Shown here piece after piece: positions 26,017-33,941 of a DNA stretch of 64,000 nt. The position numbers and the translations under genes were made by a program. This DNA comes from Sandaracinaceae bacterium (GTDB lineage Bacteria; Myxococcota_A; Polyangia; Polyangiales; Sandaracinaceae): positions 62,001 through 126,000 of the forward strand of contig JAHBWG010000013.1 in the NCBI GenBank assembly GCA_019637095.1, given 5' to 3'. Under the pieces are notes generated by a model. That model searched no databases. It was not told where the DNA came from and saw only the letters and a program-made list of their open reading frames with translations. Position 1 is the first letter of the stretch, and each line of letters begins with the position of its first letter.

Positions 26017-26047
26017 CGATCCCCGCCAACGAGCGGCGATAGCCCCG
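26017..26047. repeat. Right direct repeat of the DUF262-HipA cassette
   Basis: Partner of 22991-23021 (29 of 31 identical, same orientation). It lies in non-coding sequence between hipA and the next gene, and looks like a displaced copy of the end of the VIT/VWA gene. Confidence 0.75.
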
Positions 26048-26125
26048 GCGGCGTGACGGACGCCGCGCGCTCGCACGACCGCCGGCGCCCGCGCCGTGCT
26101 ATGAGTGCCGCGCGGAGGGAGCACG

Positions 26126-26692
26126 GTGTTCGATCGTTACGAGGTCGGCGGGCTCGAGCTCACGGTGCACCACTGGCACGCCGTCCCCGCCGAGCGTCGC
26201 CGCGCCACGGACGCGGAGCGCGAGGCGCTCGCCGCCACGCTCCGGACGGACGAGGGCGCGCGGCAGCGGCTCCGTCGCTGGCTCGCCGAGGCCGGGTTCG
26301 AGCTCGCGCACGTCGACGAGGTCGACGCGCTGCTCGACGCGGCGCGGGGCGGGCGGGTCGTCCTGTGCGCCCGCCCCGTCGAGCGGCCGGTCGTGCAGGT
26401 GTTCGACGGCGAGTCCGACGCCGACGCGGACGCGACGCCCCCGCCCGCGCCCGAGCACGACTGGATCGAGATCGAGCTCACCGACGAGGACGACGTCCCG
26501 CTGCCCGGCGTCGCCTTCGCGCTGACGCTGCCCGACGGGACCGTCCGGCCCGGCATCACCAACGACCGGGGCCGCTTCCTCGTGCCCCGCACCGACCCAG
26601 GGCAATGTCGCTTGCGTTGGACACGCTTGCACCCGGTCGAGCGCGCGCCGCGGTTCGTCGCCGCGCTCGCCGCCGGCCTGACCGACGTCTGA
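26126..26692 (+). CDS. Small protein with carboxypeptidase-regulatory-like segment, secretion-associated type
   Basis: Predicted 188-residue soluble protein. The C-terminal half has the beta-sandwich pattern seen in proteins linked to type VI-like secretion: IELTDEDDVPLPGVAFAL, LPDGTVRPGITNDRGRF, then a PGQCRL ending. The N-terminal half is helical without a known domain. GGAGGGAG upstream supports the GTG at 26126 rather than the in-frame GTG at 26105. It precedes the OmpA/metalloprotease gene by 19 bp and is probably cotranscribed with it. The secretion link is an inference from similarity of motif; no T6SS structural genes are in the window. Confidence 0.65.
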   Translation: MFDRYEVGGLELTVHHWHAVPAERRRATDAEREALAATLRTDEGARQRLRRWLAEAGFELAHVDEVDALLDAARGGRVVLCARPVERPVVQVFDGESDADADATPPPAPEHDWIEIELTDEDDVPLPGVAFALTLPDGTVRPGITNDRGRFLVPRTDPGQCRLRWTRLHPVERAPRFVAALAAGLTDV

Positions 26693-26711
26693 CCGCGCCG
26701 CGAAGGACACG

Positions 26712-29555
26712 ATGACCCGCTTCACCCGCCGCGACTTCGACACCGAGCACGACCTCGCCACCGGGCAGCTCCACAAGTTCGTCCTGAAGGAGCTCCACGG
26801 CCACGTCCTCGAGGTGAGCTCGGTCCACTTCCACTTCGACAGCGCCGTGCTCTTGCCGAACCTCACGCCGCCGCCCGCTCCTGCTCCCGACGCGGCGCCG
26901 CCGCCGGCCGAGGAGGCGAGCGCCGACGGCGAGGACGAGGGTCCGAGCGAGACCGACCTCGCGGTGCCCGGGCTCGCCGTGCTGCGCGCGATCTACCTGC
27001 AGGCCGAGGAGCACCCGGCGCAGAAGATCCTCATCACCGGCCACACCGACACGTCGGGGGGCGCCGCGTACAACGTGACGCTCGCCCACCAGCGGGCGAT
27101 GAGCCTGAAGCACGCGCTGCTCGGCGAGCGCGACGAGTGGGTGGCGATCGCGCACGCCAAGCATCGCGTCGAGGACTACCAGCAGATCCTCACCTGGGTC
27201 TCGAAGGTCTGGGCGGCCGACTGCGACCCCGAGGGCATCGACAACATCCACGGCAGCCGGACCACGCGCGCCGTGCGCAACTTCCAGGCGCTCTACAACG
27301 AGGAGTTCGAGGCCGAGATCACCGTCGATGGCGTCGTCGGCCCACAGACTTGGGGCGCCATCTTCGACGTGTACATGGAGGTCCTCGCGGACATCCTCGA
27401 TGTGGACGTCGATCAGCTCCCCGCCGAGCGCGCGCGCCTCTCGTTCGTCGACGCGGGCAAGCCGGGCGTCGGCTGCGGCGAGCACTTCCCCATCGACCTG
27501 CCGGGCGTCGACGGCCGGCGCAGCGGGCTCAACCGGCGCGTCCAGGTCCTCTTCTTCGACCCGGGTGAGGAGCCGCTGCTCGACTGCCACCCCGCCGCCG
27601 ACCAGTGTCGCCCCGACGACTGCGAGATCTACAGGAAGCGGCACCACTTCTTCTTCCCGATCGACGTCGCGCCGGTGCCGCTCCTGCCGCGCTACCGGCT
27701 CGAGGTCGAGCTCGGCGACATCGACAAGCTCTTTACGCCGATCGTCGCCGAGACGCACACGGATCCCGGCGTGCGCGAGCGGCTGCAGGCGGTCGGGTTC
27801 CTCTACTCGCCGCTCACGCACGCGGACATCGCGGATCGCGCCGAGCACGCGTGGGCGCACTTCAAGAAGGTCTACGAGAAGAGCGACGACGCGTCGGCGG
27901 TCGCCCACCTGCGCGACCGCGTCGAGCAGCTGATCGTCGACGGCAAGGCGCTGCCGCCCAAGGGGGAGCTCAAGAAGCTGCGCGTGCCGGGCGCGTATTG
28001 CGTGACGCCCGCGCAGATGGCGGCCGGCTTCTTCGGCACCAACGCCGCCGGCCACCGCTACCGCGAGGAGTCGAGCGTCTGGCGTGACAACGACTCGATC
28101 GGGCGCGTCCCGATCCTCGGCAAGCTCGAGGCGAAGTTCCGGCGCGGGTGGCGTCCGGCGGGCGGCGTCTCGCTCCACTTCCAGCTCGACACGCCCGACC
28201 CGATCCCGGCGGGGCACGCCTGCGCGCGCGAGCCGCTTCGGCAGGCCACGACGACGAGCACGAACGACAACGCGGCGCCGCCGCCCGCGACGGTGACGTT
28301 CACGATGACCGGGCACCCCCACGGCTACGTGGACGCGCAGCTCACCTCGAAGCCGCCCTCGGACCCGCTCGCCGACAACGTCCACAAGGACTTCGGCGGC
28401 AAGCGCGGCGACGTGGTGCGCGGGGTCGACCCGGTGACCAACCTCTTCGAGGTCGGCAACCGCCGCACGTACTTCGAGGGCGAGCTCGACTACGCCGATC
28501 CGTCCGCCTCGAACCACGCGCACGCCGTGAAGGCGGTCACCAACGATCGCGGCGAGGCCGTGGCGATCTTCATGCCGTCCTTCATGGGAGGCGATCGCTA
28601 CAAGCTCCGCGTGTTCGTCGATCCGCTGCGGGGCCGTCCCTCGAACGGGCGCGTCAAGCCGGCGGTCGTGAAGGAGACGGGCACGCTCGTCGTCTGGCGC
28701 ATCTTCCGCATCAGCAAGTACCTGCGCTGGCCGTATCCCGCGGGGACGACGGCGCAGCAGAAGGCGCGCTGCTACGGCGACCTCGACGACTTCGACATGG
28801 CGGCGATCGCGACCGAGTACAAGAAGGCCTGGCTCGAGGTGGAGCTCGAGCCCGAGGCCCGGGCGCCGACGAACCTCACCGCCGCCGATCACCTCGGGGC
28901 GATCCAGTACGCGAAGGCGAACGCGCGGCCGGCGACGACGCAGCGCTACGACCTCGGCGCGCTCGTGCTCGAGACCGGCACGAGCGCGGGGGTGATCGAG
29001 CTGCGCACCGCCGCGCAGTACGACGCCGCGCCCAAGGCGCCGCCGCCGCCCGGCGGCTGGCCCTCCGCCGTCTCCGACCCGAGCTACTGGAACAACATGA
29101 GCCGGATCTTCCACGAGCTGAAGACCGAGCTGCTCCACTACTTCACCCGCAACGCGATCAGCGGCCTGACGATCCTGCAGGCGCCGGCCGTCTCGAGCTT
29201 CACGCCGAGCCCTCCGCCCGGGATGCCGGCGACGCCGTACGGCAACAGCGGCTGGGGCACGGATCGGCGCGCGTGCTGGGTGATCTTCGGCCACGACGCC
29301 TACTTCGGCTGGATGCCCTACGACCACACCGCCAACGCGCTCCACGAGACGGGGCACGTGGTGTACGGCGTGCACCAGTACACGAGCACCACGCAGGTGA
29401 GCGTCAACACCGGGGCGACGTTCGACGCGCACGACTACACGGACCTCTGCATCATGGGGTACATGAAGTGCGACCCCGACTTCTGCGGTCGCTGCGTGCT
29501 CAGCCAGGCCGGCTGGGACACGAGCCGCCTGTCCGCCAACCCCCCGGGGCCGTAG
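26712..29555 (+). CDS. OmpA/peptidoglycan-binding protein with metzincin-like C-terminal domain
   Basis: Predicted 947-residue multidomain protein without an obvious signal peptide. An OmpA-like segment spans about 35-280 (VSSVHFHFDSAVLLPN; ITGHTDTSGG; LNRRVQVLFFD). A peptidoglycan-binding domain is inserted at about 176-223 (SRTTRAVRNFQALYNEEF; VDGVVGPQTWGAIFD). The long middle is unassigned. The C-terminal domain carries a zinc protease site HETGHVVYGVH: H878, E879, H882 and H888 match HExxHxxGxxH except that the glycine is one residue later. CIMGYM (M915) could be the Met-turn. It may be a cell-wall-targeted protease or effector. Followed after 3 bp by the next gene. Confidence 0.82.
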   Translation: MTRFTRRDFDTEHDLATGQLHKFVLKELHGHVLEVSSVHFHFDSAVLLPNLTPPPAPAPDAAPPPAEEASADGEDEGPSETDLAVPGLAVLRAIYLQAEEHPAQKILITGHTDTSGGAAYNVTLAHQRAMSLKHALLGERDEWVAIAHAKHRVEDYQQILTWVSKVWAADCDPEGIDNIHGSRTTRAVRNFQALYNEEFEAEITVDGVVGPQTWGAIFDVYMEVLADILDVDVDQLPAERARLSFVDAGKPGVGCGEHFPIDLPGVDGRRSGLNRRVQVLFFDPGEEPLLDCHPAADQCRPDDCEIYRKRHHFFFPIDVAPVPLLPRYRLEVELGDIDKLFTPIVAETHTDPGVRERLQAVGFLYSPLTHADIADRAEHAWAHFKKVYEKSDDASAVAHLRDRVEQLIVDGKALPPKGELKKLRVPGAYCVTPAQMAAGFFGTNAAGHRYREESSVWRDNDSIGRVPILGKLEAKFRRGWRPAGGVSLHFQLDTPDPIPAGHACAREPLRQATTTSTNDNAAPPPATVTFTMTGHPHGYVDAQLTSKPPSDPLADNVHKDFGGKRGDVVRGVDPVTNLFEVGNRRTYFEGELDYADPSASNHAHAVKAVTNDRGEAVAIFMPSFMGGDRYKLRVFVDPLRGRPSNGRVKPAVVKETGTLVVWRIFRISKYLRWPYPAGTTAQQKARCYGDLDDFDMAAIATEYKKAWLEVELEPEARAPTNLTAADHLGAIQYAKANARPATTQRYDLGALVLETGTSAGVIELRTAAQYDAAPKAPPPPGGWPSAVSDPSYWNNMSRIFHELKTELLHYFTRNAISGLTILQAPAVSSFTPSPPPGMPATPYGNSGWGTDRRACWVIFGHDAYFGWMPYDHTANALHETGHVVYGVHQYTSTTQVSVNTGATFDAHDYTDLCIMGYMKCDPDFCGRCVLSQAGWDTSRLSANPPGP

Positions 29556-29558
29556 CCC

Positions 29559-30986
29559 ATGAGCGTAGAGATCGAGGTCACGTTGGGGCGCGCCCGCCTC
29601 GTCGCCGGCGAGGACGCCTCCTTCCGCCTGACCGTCGCGAACCGCGGCGCCGCCGACGCCACCGTGCGCGACCCGGCGCTCGACGGCGAGTGGCCCAAGC
29701 TCGAGGTGCTCGAGCCCTCGGGCTTCCGCGTCGCGCACGCCGGGCGTCACGATCGCACGCGCGCAGCATCGCACGACTTCTTGCCCCCGCCGCTGCCGGA
29801 GCGCGTGACGCTCGCGCCGGGGCAGGCGGCCGAGGCGGACGAGCGCTTGCTCGCCTGGGTCGGCCCGCTCGCGCCGGGGCGCTACGAGGTGCGCGCGCAC
29901 CTCGAGGCGGACGGGCTGGCGCTGCGCTCGGCGACGGTCCCGCTCGAGGTCGACCCGCTCGCGCCCGCGGACGTCGAGCTCGTCGGCCCGCACGCCGGCC
30001 CGGCCGACCTCGCGTACGCGCTCGTGACGCACGAGGAGCGCGACGGAAGCCGCGAGCTCCTCTCGTGGCTGCACGAGCTCGACTTCGAGGGCCACCTCCA
30101 CGCGGTGGCCGTGCAGCGGCTCGGGCGCGTCGGCCATGACGCGAGGGGCTCGGTGACGCGCGCGGGCTCGCCGTATCCCGGGCAGTGGATCGTCTGGGTC
30201 GAGGCGGGCCGGCTCGCGGGGTTCTTCCACCTCCAGGGCCGCGCGCTCGCGCGGCTCGACGCGCCGCTCCCGCCAGGCGCGGCGCTCGTCGGGCCGGCGC
30301 TCGTCGAGCTCGAGGGCTGCGACGGAAGCGCGCCGCCGCGCGCCGAGGTGCTGGTGCACACGCCGGGGCGCGCGTTCGTCGCGTGCGTCGCGCCGGACGG
30401 CGCGGTGCGCGAGGGCGCGAGCTGGGCGCTCGAGGGCGAGCTCGAGTGGGGGCGCGCGACGCTGCCCGAGGCCAACGTCCGCGAGGCCTTCGTCGCGCTC
30501 CGCCGGCGCGACGCGCTGGAGATCGTGCGGCTCGCCTGGGACGCGGACGGCGACCCCGCGAGCCCGCAGCCGATCGCCACGCGGCCCCTCGGGCGCGTCC
30601 TGGGCGCCGACGCGGCGCTCGGTCCGGACGGTCGCGCCGCGGGCGCCCTCGTCACGCGCGCGCCGCGCGGCGAGGGCGAGCCGACCGACCGCTACGAGCT
30701 CGTGCGCTTCGTCCTCGACGCGGGCGGCCGGCCCGAGGTGAGCGCGCGCGCGCTCGCGTTCGATCCGCCGCGCGACTTCGTCCGCGCGCTCGTCGGCGCG
30801 CGCGGGGACGGCGAGGCGAGCGCGTTGCTCCAGGGCGTCGGCGGCGCGTACTTCACCGCGACGGCGGCCGGCCTCGTGGCGGCGCCGCGCCTCGCCGGTG
30901 CGCCGCTCGCGGTGCGCTACTGGGGCGGCGCGCCGTGGGCCCTCGCCGGCGTCGATCGCGGCCTCGCGTGGCAGAGGCTCGGGTGA
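29559..30986 (+). CDS. Unknown protein with N-terminal Ig-like domain
   Basis: Predicted 475-residue soluble protein. Residues 1-130 look like an immunoglobulin-like beta sandwich (LVAGEDASFRLTVANRGAAD; LAPGRYEVRAHLEA), similar in layout to CARDB or BsuPI-type domains. The remainder is a regular alternation of short beta strands (for example EIVRLAWDADGDP and ELVRFVLDAGGRPEV) suggestive of a beta-propeller, without recognised family. ATG 29559 lies 3 bp after the metzincin-like gene and the stop overlaps the next GTG, so it belongs to this operon. It could act as a specific partner or inhibitor of the protease, but that is speculative. Confidence 0.72.
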   Translation: MSVEIEVTLGRARLVAGEDASFRLTVANRGAADATVRDPALDGEWPKLEVLEPSGFRVAHAGRHDRTRAASHDFLPPPLPERVTLAPGQAAEADERLLAWVGPLAPGRYEVRAHLEADGLALRSATVPLEVDPLAPADVELVGPHAGPADLAYALVTHEERDGSRELLSWLHELDFEGHLHAVAVQRLGRVGHDARGSVTRAGSPYPGQWIVWVEAGRLAGFFHLQGRALARLDAPLPPGAALVGPALVELEGCDGSAPPRAEVLVHTPGRAFVACVAPDGAVREGASWALEGELEWGRATLPEANVREAFVALRRRDALEIVRLAWDADGDPASPQPIATRPLGRVLGADAALGPDGRAAGALVTRAPRGEGEPTDRYELVRFVLDAGGRPEVSARALAFDPPRDFVRALVGARGDGEASALLQGVGGAYFTATAAGLVAAPRLAGAPLAVRYWGGAPWALAGVDRGLAWQRLG

Positions 30987-31714
30987 AGGCGCTGGTCGCG
31001 GTCGCGCTCGCGCTCGCGACGTCCTGCGGCGGCGACGACGCGCGCGCGCCGAGCACGGCGAGCACGCCGAGCGCGCCCGCGGGCGAGCGAGGCGGCGCGA
31101 GCGCGACCGCCGCCGCGCCGGTCCGGGACCTCTGCGGCTCCCCGGACGAGGCGCGCCTGCGCGCGCTCCACCCGGAGCTGCCCGCCTGCTTCTCCCGCCG
31201 CTACGTCTTCCTCGAGGCGCGCGTCGCGGGTCACGACCTGCTCGTGCTCGCGCACGACGCGGACCCGTGCTGCACCGACGTGCCGAGCCCCGCTACCGAC
31301 GCGGGGGCGCACGTCTTCGTCGACGGCGCGCCTCGCCCCTCGCACGACCCGATCGCGCTCGGCGCCGCGCCCGCCGACGCGGATGAGGCGCTCGCGTGGC
31401 TCGTCGCCGAGCTGCTCCGGCTCCACGTCACCGACCCGCGCGTGGACGCGGCGGGCGCCGAGCGGCTGCGCGCCGCCTGGCCCGCGGCGCGCGCGGCGAT
31501 CGACGCGCACGCGCCGGGCCTGCGCGCGGAGGGGGCGACCTTCCGGCTGCGCGCGCTCGCCGAGGCGCGCGAGGTCGAGCGCGGCATCGACTGCCGCTCG
31601 CTCTCCGTCTGGGAGGCGGAGCTCGACGCGAGCGGCGTGCGCGCGCGGCGCGCGGCGTTCTATTCGGCGGGCCGCGCGATGGGCGCGCCGTGCCCCGGCG
31701 ATCCGCTGCCCTGA
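30983..31714 (+). CDS. Putative lipoprotein, unknown function
   Basis: Predicted 243-residue exported protein. The N-terminus is a short signal peptide ending LALATSC (Cys near residue 15), followed by a Thr/Ser/Ala-rich linker. The mature part has six or so cysteines (for example DLCGSPDE, LPACFSRRY, DPCCTD, GIDCRS) and no known domain. The GTG at 30983 overlaps the upstream stop as GTGA. It is the last gene of the OmpA/metzincin operon. It may be an outer-membrane-anchored partner of the upstream proteins. Confidence 0.75.
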   Translation: MKALVAVALALATSCGGDDARAPSTASTPSAPAGERGGASATAAAPVRDLCGSPDEARLRALHPELPACFSRRYVFLEARVAGHDLLVLAHDADPCCTDVPSPATDAGAHVFVDGAPRPSHDPIALGAAPADADEALAWLVAELLRLHVTDPRVDAAGAERLRAAWPAARAAIDAHAPGLRAEGATFRLRALAEAREVERGIDCRSLSVWEAELDASGVRARRAAFYSAGRAMGAPCPGDPLP

Positions 31715-31843
31715 TCACCGTCGTGACGTTCGCGACGGGAGCCTTCGCCGCATCGCCGACGGCGGCGGCGTGGGGGGGGGACGGTCGCCGACGAGCCGCC
31801 TCGAGGCCGTGGCGGTCGCCCGGTCGCCCGTCATACTAGGCCC

Positions 31844-32632
31844 GTGGAGGGGGGCGCAGTCATCGCGATCGTGCTCGTGGTGGTCGCCGTGGCGGTCATC
31901 GCGACGGCGGCGCAGAAGGCTCGGAAGCGCGCCGGGTTCCACGCGCTCGGCCCGCTGTTCGACGGACCCGCGACGGTGAGCGAGGAGGCGTCCAGCGTCA
32001 CCGGCGAGATCGACGGACAACGCGTCACCGTGCGGTTCACCATGCGCGGGAGCGGAAGCAACAGCACGTCCTGGACGGAGGTGGACGTCACGCACGGCGT
32101 CATCGACGTGGACCTCGCGCTACGCCCGCACGGCTGGAGCGAGGATCATGCGATCGCCGCAGGCCGCGCGATCGATCTGCAGACCGGGCACCCTGCCTTC
32201 GACGACAGGTTCGTCGTGGAGGCGGCCCCCGCGGACGTCGTGCTCGCCGCACTCGATGGGCCGACCCGTGAAGCGCTGCTCGCCCTCGACGCGTCGTGCG
32301 ACGTCGTGACTCCGGCCGCTGGCCAGCTCCAGATCGGCCAGCGCGGCTGGCTGACGGACCTCTCCGTGTCCCGACCGCTCGTGGGTGCCGCGGTGCGGCT
32401 CGGCACGGCGCTGCGCGCCGCGCGGAGCGAGATCGGGCACGGCGACCGGGGCGCGAGCGCCTACCGCGACGCGCCCGACGCGCGCGGGGAGGCACGTCGG
32501 CGCGCGGAGCTCGAGGCGCTGCGGGCGCTCAGGGCCGAGCGCAGCGCGCATCAGGTCCGGGTCGGGGTGGTGGCCGTGGTGCTCCTCGTAGGCCTGGTGC
32601 TCATCTTCGCTCTCTGGAGCGGGTTCGAGTGA
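31844..32632 (+). CDS. Membrane protein with N- and C-terminal helices
   Basis: Predicted 262-residue protein with one transmembrane helix at residues 5-22 (VIAIVLVVVAVAVIATAA) and another at the C-terminus (about 242-258). Between them is a mixed alpha/beta region of about 200 residues with DGQRVTVRFTMRGSGS and TGHPAFDDRFVVEAAPADVV, a pattern reminiscent of DUF3137-like proteins but not firmly assignable. The GTG at 31844 follows CATACT (31832-31837) by 6 nt, suggesting a leaderless transcript. Its neighbours do not indicate a pathway. Confidence 0.75.
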   Translation: MEGGAVIAIVLVVVAVAVIATAAQKARKRAGFHALGPLFDGPATVSEEASSVTGEIDGQRVTVRFTMRGSGSNSTSWTEVDVTHGVIDVDLALRPHGWSEDHAIAAGRAIDLQTGHPAFDDRFVVEAAPADVVLAALDGPTREALLALDASCDVVTPAAGQLQIGQRGWLTDLSVSRPLVGAAVRLGTALRAARSEIGHGDRGASAYRDAPDARGEARRRAELEALRALRAERSAHQVRVGVVAVVLLVGLVLIFALWSGFE

Positions 32633-32717
32633 CTGAGGCGGCTCGGCGAGTCGCGAGCGCGGGCCGCCGAGCCCGCACCGACGCGGGCGCGGCGAGCGTT
32701 CGGAGCCGCCGCGGTGG

Positions 32718-33218
32718 TCAGCGCGCGCGCGGGTCGGGGATCGGCGCGGTCGTCGGGCCCGGACGCGGCTGGCCCTCCTCGCTGCAGCAGTCGCGGCAGG
32801 TCCGCGCGTAGCACTGCCCCTCGCGGACGCAGCAGTACTCGTCTGCCCCGCACTCGACGGCGCCGCAGGTGGTCGGTCCGGCGAGCCGTCCTTCGCCGAG
32901 CTCGGCCTGACCGAGCGGAGGATCCGCCGGCAGATCGACCGTGACCTCGCCCGGCTCGCCCGGGTCCGGGCGCGGCATGTCCGGGTTCGTCGGCGTCGGC
33001 GTCGGCACGTGCGGCGGCCGGCCGATCGCGGCCTCTTCGACCGGCGGATCGTCCAGGGTCGGAGGCAGGCTCGGCATCGAAGCGTCCGGCATCGGCGGCA
33101 CCTCGCCGAGCGACCCGCTCTCGTCGCCGACCTCCATCATGCAGGCGCCGTATCCGACCAGCCCTGCCACGAGCACACCGAGGACGATCGCTCCGAAGAT
33201 GATGTGACGTCTCTCCAT
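32718..33218 (-). CDS. Membrane-anchored protein with Cys-rich C-terminus
   Basis: Predicted 166-residue protein. A basic start is followed by a hydrophobic helix at about 7-25 ending in YGACMM, then a Pro/Asp-rich linker. The C-terminal Cys cluster TTCGAVECGADEYCCVREG and CYARTCRDCC resembles small disulphide-rich extracellular domains. The ATG at 33218 has a strong GGAGGTGCAGCC upstream, which fixes the start inside a much longer artefactual frame. It is divergent from the PilZ gene and convergent with the membrane protein at 31844. Function unknown; probably periplasmic or surface. Confidence 0.78.
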   Translation of the reverse strand: MERRHIIFGAIVLGVLVAGLVGYGACMMEVGDESGSLGEVPPMPDASMPSLPPTLDDPPVEEAAIGRPPHVPTPTPTNPDMPRPDPGEPGEVTVDLPADPPLGQAELGEGRLAGPTTCGAVECGADEYCCVREGQCYARTCRDCCSEEGQPRPGPTTAPIPDPRAR

Positions 33219-33362
33219 GGCTGCACCTCCCGTGTGCTCGAGCCGGAGATGGGCGCCGCGCGCCGGTTGACCAGAGGGAAAAAGCACGCGCCGCCGCCGC
33301 GTCCCCGCGCGGGGCGCCGCTTTCTTGGGGACGCGCGGCCCGACGGCGTACAACCGAGGGCG

Positions 33363-33860
33363 ATGAGCAGCCTCCCTCTCGGTGTGGTCCACGAGCGCCG
33401 CCGCCGCCGCCGCTATCCCGTCGACGTCGCCTGTCAGGCGGTCACCGACTACGACTTCTTCCTCCTCGGCGAGCAGATCGCCGATCTGTCGGAGGAAGGT
33501 CTCTTGCTCCGCTCGGACGGGACGCCCGCGGAGCTCGGCGAGCGCGTGCTCGTCTCGTTCCGCCCGCCCGGCTCCGTGCAGTGGATCGACGCGGAGGCCA
33601 CCGTCGTGCGCCTCGTGACCGGGACGCAGCCAGGCGCCCCGGGGGTGGGGCTGCAGCTCCACGACCTCGCCCCGTTCGAGCAGGGGCTGCTCGCCGCGTC
33701 CCTCGAGCTGTCGCGGCGGGAGCGCTCGGGCCCGCGCCCGATCGTCTCGGTGCGGCGCCGCGCGTTCCCCGGCGAGGTCGCCGCGCGCGCGGTCGTCGCG
33801 ATCCGGCCCACGCACCCGCCGACGGTCAACGGCATCGCCCAGGTCGTCGTGCTCCGCTGA
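33363..33860 (+). CDS. PilZ domain protein (c-di-GMP receptor)
   Basis: Predicted 165-residue cytoplasmic protein. The PilZ c-di-GMP signature is present: an arginine-rich RRRRRRYPVDV (residues about 12-22) followed by IADLSEEGLLL, matching RxxxR and (D/N)xSxxG. The barrel continues with VLVSFRPPG and AEATVVRL and PGVGLQL. The C-terminal 50 residues are extra. The upstream region has TTGGGG (33325-33330), 18 nt, TACAAC (33349-33354), then 8 nt to the ATG. Likely links c-di-GMP to motility or surface traits; a chemoreceptor-like gene follows on the same strand. Confidence 0.88.
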   Translation: MSSLPLGVVHERRRRRRYPVDVACQAVTDYDFFLLGEQIADLSEEGLLLRSDGTPAELGERVLVSFRPPGSVQWIDAEATVVRLVTGTQPGAPGVGLQLHDLAPFEQGLLAASLELSRRERSGPRPIVSVRRRAFPGEVAARAVVAIRPTHPPTVNGIAQVVVLR

Positions 33861-33941
33861 GCGCCCGGCGGCGCTTGCAGAGACGCGAGCCCGAACGGTA
33901 CCCTCGGCCGCTCGCGGCACCCGCACTTGGCACGACGCCCG

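Larger units (their letters stand above)
22991..26047. other. Candidate mobile two-gene cassette (DUF262 + HipA)
   Basis: A 3.0-kb segment bounded by near-identical direct repeats contains exactly two genes, DUF262 and HipA, overlapping by 4 nt. Inside the cassette the third-codon GC bias looks visibly milder than in the flanking VIT gene. No integrase or transposase is present, so mobilisation would need a factor in trans. The boundary is inferred from the repeats alone. Confidence 0.45.

Noticed and set aside
26556-30359. A 1267-codon minus-strand open frame
   Set aside because: Antisense to the OmpA/metzincin operon, with no recognisable motif and repetitive Arg/Val/Glu composition.
31771-31780. 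Nine-G run upstream of the gene at 31844
   Set aside because: It lies about 50 bp before the likely -10 (CATACT) and not between promoter elements or in a reading frame, so there is no case for phase variation.
32637-32710. Inverted repeat GGCGGCTC / GAGCCGCC between convergent genes as terminator
   Set aside because: Loop of 58 nt and no T-run on either side; not a convincing intrinsic terminator.
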